59,715 nucleotides of DNA from JACNKV01 sp964422145. GTDB lineage: Bacteria; Fidelibacterota; Marinisomatia; Marinisomatales; JACNKV01. The stretch is from contig CAYQZV010000011.1 in assembly GCA_964422145.1 (NCBI GenBank), forward strand, positions 1 through 59,715. The letters run 5' to 3'. The notes under the pieces are model-generated. The model worked only from the letters and a program-made list of their open reading frames with translations, was not told the origin of the DNA and made no database searches. The translations under genes were made by a program, and so were the position numbers. Below are positions 56,001 to 59,715 of this stretch, piece by piece. Within the stretch, counting starts at the first letter, position 1. The number at the start of each line of letters is the position of its first letter.

Positions 56001-56341
56001 ATATTATGCTATTGGCAGGACAGGCCGCAGGAGATATATGGGAAAATCCCTTTCAAGCCAATTCTGTAGGATGTCGCGGGAATATCAGTTGGTTTTTCTC
56101 AAAATCAAAACGGATCCAAATTGTTTCAGAATGGAATAAAGTGAAGGAAGTGAGCGGGTTGAATACAATTCCCCCGGAGATAATGAACGGTCTCCCGATT
56201 GGTCACTCTCTTCGAACGACGATTCAATCGAGCATGATGATCGGGAATAATTGGTCAATCAATGCATCATTAAATTACATCAATGATCAGCGGTATGATC
56301 ACTTTATTACGATGACAGGAGAGTTGTGCGTCATTCTTTAA
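53003..56341 (+). CDS. Large uncharacterised exported, beta-rich protein (1112 aa)
   Basis: The product begins with a basic stretch and a hydrophobic segment (LIGPFFLLIVNVCFAIDIG), a plausible signal peptide, from GTG 53003 directly after lgt. Residues about 155-380 contain SPFGGTDFTGGLQLQIQGK, MEVTGVLSDQNLNIQPEG, FEILAGDIQ, IWLDGERLTRGENKDYTID and SLGEITFTPKQLI. The rest alternates aromatic and polar residues with many W, Y, N and D, as in large outer-membrane barrels. I recognise the middle segment as recurring in FCB proteins without a named function. An outer-membrane location is inference. Confidence 0.6.
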   Translation: MIPVQKESSIPIFQRYKRFIFGKLIGPFFLLIVNVCFAIDIGITSDTLTVSPENYAIPLSNTFIVEPILKMTCSHQITPKYRLEKIPGIIHFDKPDSAYRCIVKYRYLIEKPPLVVGPKALQLPTLEELSTDTSDYIEPQPKQTRDEPESQLISNGTIFRSIEISPFGGTDFTGGLQLQIQGKLTDNMEVTGVLSDQNLNIQPEGTTQSLDEIDKIYLKVGHPNFEILAGDIQYQKRSGTFYQVDRKLNGMMGQYQKGPLQSSAVFAKSEGKYYKKLFIGTEGKQGPYYLTSAEGSRNIIVQAGTEKIWLDGERLTRGENKDYTIDYSLGEITFTPKQLIHFDSEIFVEYQYSDFQYNQQIAGSSVHYKMGENKTIQLSWFHEHDVYTDESSGLTSEYIDLLKTAGDSQIHISGAVEDEEGDYILTDSIYVYSPESDSMKYTVHFYQDQLSGTYKRTVNEDGNIIFEFVPESERDLLIENIDLYTPSKKLVSPKGFDVIQSKFAVDVNRIGQFEIETAVSSFDLNRISDSGDDDNSGFAHHIQYHSRKMKLPGDMKLSVQFANRRKGDRYHAIQRDKPVTYEGDWNISTSVGMLEDQLSGNVVLESDSLGEFNLGWKHLTLGQKKYKRMNSNVSMHLNYIPEITAAINQVKTDEWTFTQRSGEVLFLDGDFHPFFSYEDEKESAGSQFEHSKGGVQWETGKGTLSTSIGKRIDWDQHSEEGLIKTHSGIFGELDWEGRTRSGWRQNIAYRQRVLNNYEDNVNQSYNLWRVNIGYYMPKKAVQWDVKTKLEETFIENRAVIYDSVGTGFGTHRHDEDLQEYIPDPNGSFIAYTVLTGVRKPSTHIQGSQKLILDLKRSRWSSLHPFIVRFTGMLDYQGGGAHFDRIFSSDNTDVNTTQSKWIFREESSYNPKKSSRKIRQWYQQIHHLNGLDPRGKDLRKEKEIGIELFESLTKQLQAQIRLEYHQFDVNSMISDHRNRDGNGIWIEAGLKQTSHSNQQIDIMLLAGQAAGDIWENPFQANSVGCRGNISWFFSKSKRIQIVSEWNKVKEVSGLNTIPPEIMNGLPIGHSLRTTIQSSMMIGNNWSINASLNYINDQRYDHFITMTGELCVIL

Positions 56342-56463
56342 AGAAACTGAAAATTTATATAGTTGATATGTAAATAGTTAAATACAGTTAGGATATATGA
56401 AAATAAACATATTAATATAATTACTGACTCAACGTAAAATATCTGTTTTTCGACGCTGGTTTT

Positions 56464-56479
56464 TGTGAGAAATATCACA
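56464..56479. promoter_or_regulatory. Perfect CRP-type operator TGTGA-N6-TCACA
   Basis: The sequence TGTGAGAAATATCACA has both ideal CRP half-sites with six bases between. An outer inverted repeat CGCTG (56454-56458) / CAGCG (56478-56482) extends the symmetry. It lies 67 bases before the ATG of the C25 peptidase gene, in a 205-base intergenic stretch. The regulator at 24587 carries recognition-helix residues (SRETVSR) that in E. coli CRP read TGTGA. Confidence 0.65.
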
Positions 56480-56546
56480 GCGAATTGTTAGTGAAATTAA
56501 TAGATTTTCCCATCAAGATTTGAGTTAACCGATTAAAGAGGTCATT

Positions 56547-59500
56547 ATGAATATCAAAAACACATTAATTTTTACCTTTATACTATCCTTTTCTTTCTCT
56601 TCTGCAGTTGAATCTATATCACTTTCAGAGGATAAAACAGAATTAAAACTTCTGAAAAATACTTCGGACGAGATTGTTCTGAATTATCATATTGAAAAAG
56701 TAAATGGATTCACTGTTTATACCAAGGATGGATCTTATTCAGAGATCACATTACCGGGCGGTCATTCCGTTGGTGAAATAGGTACGCCGAAACTACCAGC
56801 CCACAAAGAGTTGATTGAAATTCCTGAAGGAGCTGATATCTCAATTAATGTTGTAGATTATTCTTCATCGGAAGTCAATTTAAGTGATTACGGATATGTA
56901 GATCAGATTATTCCAACTCAGCCATCATTGTCAAAAGATCAGAATGCGGATGATGTCCCGTTTGAAAAGGATGTGTCTTTCTATACTGTGGATCGATATT
57001 CTGATCATCCGGTTGCAACGGTTGAAATCCTTGGAAGACTCAGAGGGATTCGTTTGGCACGTGTAGTCATTGCACCGGTTCAGTACAATCCAAAACGGAA
57101 TACTCTGAAAGTTTATAACGATATTGCAGTCAAAATCAATTTAGCAAATGCAGATACCGAGAGGACCGAATATATTAAACAAGCGACATCTTCACCATAC
57201 TTTGATGTTGTATATAATCAAATATTAAATCATCGGTTCCCTGATTATCCAAGTCACCCGGATTTAGTCCGTACACCGGTGAAGTATCTTATTGTATCCA
57301 ATCCAATGTTTGAAACGGCATTACAGCCATTCATCGAATGGAAAACGAAAAAAGGATTTGAAGTAATAGTTGGTTATACAAATGATATCGGATCTTCTGT
57401 CACCAATATTAAAAATTGGATTATAGATCATTATAATGCAGGGACTCCTGAAGATCCTGCTCCAAGTTTTATTTTGTTTGTCGGTGATGTTCAGCAAGTT
57501 CCCGCATCGGGTGTTGGGTCAGCTACCAATAAAAAAACTGACCTCTATTATGGAAGTATTGACGGGGATTATTTCCCTGAAATGTATTATGGGCGATTTT
57601 CAGCTACATCTGTATCTCAACTTGAAGCCCAGATCAACAAGACACTTTATTATGAACAATATCAGTTTTCAAATCCAGCTTATTTAGATGATGTAACGTT
57701 AATTGCCGGTGCTGATGCAACATGGAATCCGCGAGTTGGTCAGCCTACTGTACAATATGGGACCCAAAATTATTTTAATGCAGCTTACGGGTTTGATGAA
57801 GTTAACGACTATTTAACCAGTTATTCCGGCTGTTATGACACAGTTGATGAAGGAGTTGGGTTTATTAATTATACTGCTCATTGCGGTGAAACAGAATGGT
57901 CTTCTCCGCATTTATCTCAAAGTGATGTCAATTCGTTCACCAATGTTGATATGTATCCTTTGGCAATAGGTAACTGCTGTTTGGCTGCAGACTTTGGTTA
58001 TTCTGAATGTATAGGTGAAACCTGGATGAGAAAAGCCAATGGAGGTGCAGTAGGGTATATTGGCTCATCACCGTCCTCGTATTGGTTCGAAGATTTTTAT
58101 TGGTCTGTTGGAGCATTTCCAATCTCTGGGAATAATGATGGATATGTTCCGACTTACGATGAAACAACTTGGGGTGTTTATGATGCACCTTTCGTCAGTG
58201 ATTATGTATCGGCAGATGCATATATTTTTGTTGGGAACTTAGCGGTTACTGAAGTAGATATTCAGGGTTATCCATCACATTCAAGTCCTTTATACTACTG
58301 GCAGGCATATAATCTCCTAGGAGATCCATCCCTGGTTCCTTATATGACACAAGGAGAAGTGAATTCTGTAAGTTATATGGATATTCTACCCCTGGGGATC
58401 GATTCATTTGAGATTACAGCAGAACCGGGATCTTATATTGCCATTTCATTTGAAGGAGAATTGCATGGGGCTGGTCTAGTTGATCAATCAGGTACTATCA
58501 ATTTATCTTTAACACCAATTTTAAGTGCTGGACTGGCAGACATCGTTATCACAAAACCGCAATACCAACCTTATATTCAAACTATTCAAGTAGCACCGCT
58601 TGAAGGACCATATGTGTTAATAGATAGTTATGAAATTGTAAATGATGATGGAGTGATAGAGTTTGGCGAAACGATTGGTATTACCGTGACTCTTAAGAAT
58701 GTAGGGAATGAGCCGTCTACAAATGTGACCATGAGTCTAACTGAAGATGATCAATATATAGATCTTACAAATTATTTCCAAAACTTTGGGACGATCGCTG
58801 CGGGTGAAACAGTTACTCTGTTAAATGCCTATACATTTACTGTTTCAAATTCGACCCCAAATGATTATGGATTTTCCTTAGATGCTATTATCAACTCTAC
58901 AGAAGGAACATGGAATAATAATATGTTCTTCACGTCCTATAGTCCAGTTATAGATGTTATGAATGTAAGGGTTGAGAATGATGACAATAGTAATGGTCGT
59001 TTAGATCCGGGTGAGACAGCGGATATTGTTGTGACGTTAGAAAATGCAGGTGGCGCAGAAGCGGAGCCCGTACAGGCATTACTTTCAATAGCTGATCCTT
59101 TGATCACTGTTAATAATAATGAAGGAGTGATTGATCTTATAGATGCGTATTTAACAGGAGAGGTTGTTTTCAATGTGACTGTATCTTCTGATACTGATTT
59201 AGGTCATGTTATAGCCTTATCGTTAGCCATAACCGCTCAGAATGAATACAGCACAACCGGAACATTTTCATTAACTGTAGGGTTGTGTTTAGAAGATTTT
59301 GAGACGGGGATGTTTTCGATGTACCCGTGGGAGTTTGGCGGAAACGCGGACTGGATGATCACTGAGACGGCATATGAGGGTGTTTATGGTGCCCAGTCGA
59401 TGGATATCAATGATAATCAGACATCAGAGTTGAGTGTAACATTAGATGTGCTGACAGCGGGAGAGATTTCGTTTTATTACAAGGTGTCTTCAGAAGCAAG

Positions 59501-59715
59501 TTCATGGTCCTTCTATGATGGATTGAAGTTTTACATTGATGGTTCTGAACAAGGTGATGGATGGCAGGGCGAGATTGACTGGAGTCAAGCGACATTTCCT
59601 GTGGATGCCGGTGAACATACATTTTTATGGAAGTATTTGAAAGACGGCAGTGTTACTACTGGTCAAGATTGTGCTTGGATAGACTACATTATATTCCCGT
59701 CTGTAACTGCTCCTT
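56547..59715 (+). CDS. Gingipain-type (C25) cysteine peptidase, 3' end cut by the window
   Basis: At least 1056 residues are encoded from ATG 56547 (AGAGG upstream) with no stop before the window ends. A signal peptide (IFTFILSFSFSSAVES) and a propeptide containing GEIGTPKLPAHKELIEIPEG precede the catalytic domain (about 245-600). Catalytic His445 is in NYTAHCGETEW and Cys478 in GNCCLAADFG; the 33-residue spacing equals that of gingipain R. Then follow CARDB-like Ig domains with DDGVIEFGETIGITVTLKN and NSNGRLDPGETADIVVTLEN, and from about 913 an adhesin-like domain (EDFETGMFSMYPW, AWIDYIIFPS). A sorting domain is expected beyond the edge. It is likely a secreted protease for protein degradation. 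Confidence 0.88.
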   Translation, partial: MNIKNTLIFTFILSFSFSSAVESISLSEDKTELKLLKNTSDEIVLNYHIEKVNGFTVYTKDGSYSEITLPGGHSVGEIGTPKLPAHKELIEIPEGADISINVVDYSSSEVNLSDYGYVDQIIPTQPSLSKDQNADDVPFEKDVSFYTVDRYSDHPVATVEILGRLRGIRLARVVIAPVQYNPKRNTLKVYNDIAVKINLANADTERTEYIKQATSSPYFDVVYNQILNHRFPDYPSHPDLVRTPVKYLIVSNPMFETALQPFIEWKTKKGFEVIVGYTNDIGSSVTNIKNWIIDHYNAGTPEDPAPSFILFVGDVQQVPASGVGSATNKKTDLYYGSIDGDYFPEMYYGRFSATSVSQLEAQINKTLYYEQYQFSNPAYLDDVTLIAGADATWNPRVGQPTVQYGTQNYFNAAYGFDEVNDYLTSYSGCYDTVDEGVGFINYTAHCGETEWSSPHLSQSDVNSFTNVDMYPLAIGNCCLAADFGYSECIGETWMRKANGGAVGYIGSSPSSYWFEDFYWSVGAFPISGNNDGYVPTYDETTWGVYDAPFVSDYVSADAYIFVGNLAVTEVDIQGYPSHSSPLYYWQAYNLLGDPSLVPYMTQGEVNSVSYMDILPLGIDSFEITAEPGSYIAISFEGELHGAGLVDQSGTINLSLTPILSAGLADIVITKPQYQPYIQTIQVAPLEGPYVLIDSYEIVNDDGVIEFGETIGITVTLKNVGNEPSTNVTMSLTEDDQYIDLTNYFQNFGTIAAGETVTLLNAYTFTVSNSTPNDYGFSLDAIINSTEGTWNNNMFFTSYSPVIDVMNVRVENDDNSNGRLDPGETADIVVTLENAGGAEAEPVQALLSIADPLITVNNNEGVIDLIDAYLTGEVVFNVTVSSDTDLGHVIALSLAITAQNEYSTTGTFSLTVGLCLEDFETGMFSMYPWEFGGNADWMITETAYEGVYGAQSMDINDNQTSELSVTLDVLTAGEISFYYKVSSEASSWSFYDGLKFYIDGSEQGDGWQGEIDWSQATFPVDAGEHTFLWKYLKDGSVTTGQDCAWIDYIIFPSVTAP

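Noticed and set aside
1..59715. Search for tRNA, rRNA, CRISPR arrays, insertion sequences and prophage genes
   Set aside because: No cloverleaf, regular spaced repeats, transposase motifs or phage structural genes were recognised by reading; a tool-based search was not possible.

Overview
The window reads as a stretch of chromosome from a Gram-negative bacterium of the FCB (Fibrobacteres-Chlorobi-Bacteroidetes) superphylum. The sequence is AT-rich by eye. Reasons for the placement: a C-terminal YPNPFNPE secretion/sorting domain at the left end, a gingipain-type (C25) peptidase at the right end, a BatABCDE aerotolerance operon, a DUF4321 protein, and lipopolysaccharide and lipoprotein genes (waaA/kdtA, GT9, lnt, lgt). 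Candidatus Marinimicrobia (SAR406) or a near relative is my best guess; this is inference, not a database result. No phage, transposon, CRISPR array, tRNA or rRNA was recognised. Almost everything is tightly packed, with stop/start overlaps such as ATGA and TGATG.

Layout. 1-3701 (+): the tail of a secreted protein with a strong terminator, a parvulin-type PPIase, and a membrane-anchored SGNH hydrolase with TPRs. 3718-6081 (-): a three-gene module of NodU/CmcH-type O-carbamoyltransferase, SxtJ-family membrane protein and a 52-residue DUF5989 protein that standard length cut-offs would miss. 6387-6623 (+): rpmB (bL28), closed by a terminator that also faces the next operon. 6696-23420 (-): a complete division and cell wall cluster in the order mraZ-rsmH-ftsL-ftsI-murE-murF-mraY-murD-ftsW-murG-murC-murB-ftsQ-ftsA-ftsZ, preceded by a rodZ-like gene. 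A clear sigma70-type promoter overlaps GTGGG repeats that match MraZ boxes.

24587-53002 (+) is a long co-directional housekeeping block: a Crp-type regulator, meaB, tatC, yicC-gmk-rpoZ, a family 4 uracil-DNA glycosylase, dnaB, rel, ruvX, lnt, a small secreted protein, ecfT, truA, an HtrA-type protease, psd-pssA, a DUF4321 protein, tatA, batABCDE, a SPOR protein, a polyprenyl diphosphate synthase, a GT9 transferase, waaA, a fused double ATPase of ECF type, a pgsA-like gene, ftsY and lgt. 53003-59715 (+) holds a large uncharacterised exported protein and the C25 peptidase, which runs off the window.

The genes most worth attention are not the housekeeping ones. They are the carbamoyltransferase/SxtJ/DUF5989 module beside an SGNH hydrolase, the fused ECF ATPase whose conserved motifs would build only one intact ATP site, a perfect TGTGA-N6-TCACA palindrome before the peptidase in a window that also encodes a Crp protein with matching recognition residues, and the 1112-residue exported protein after lgt.
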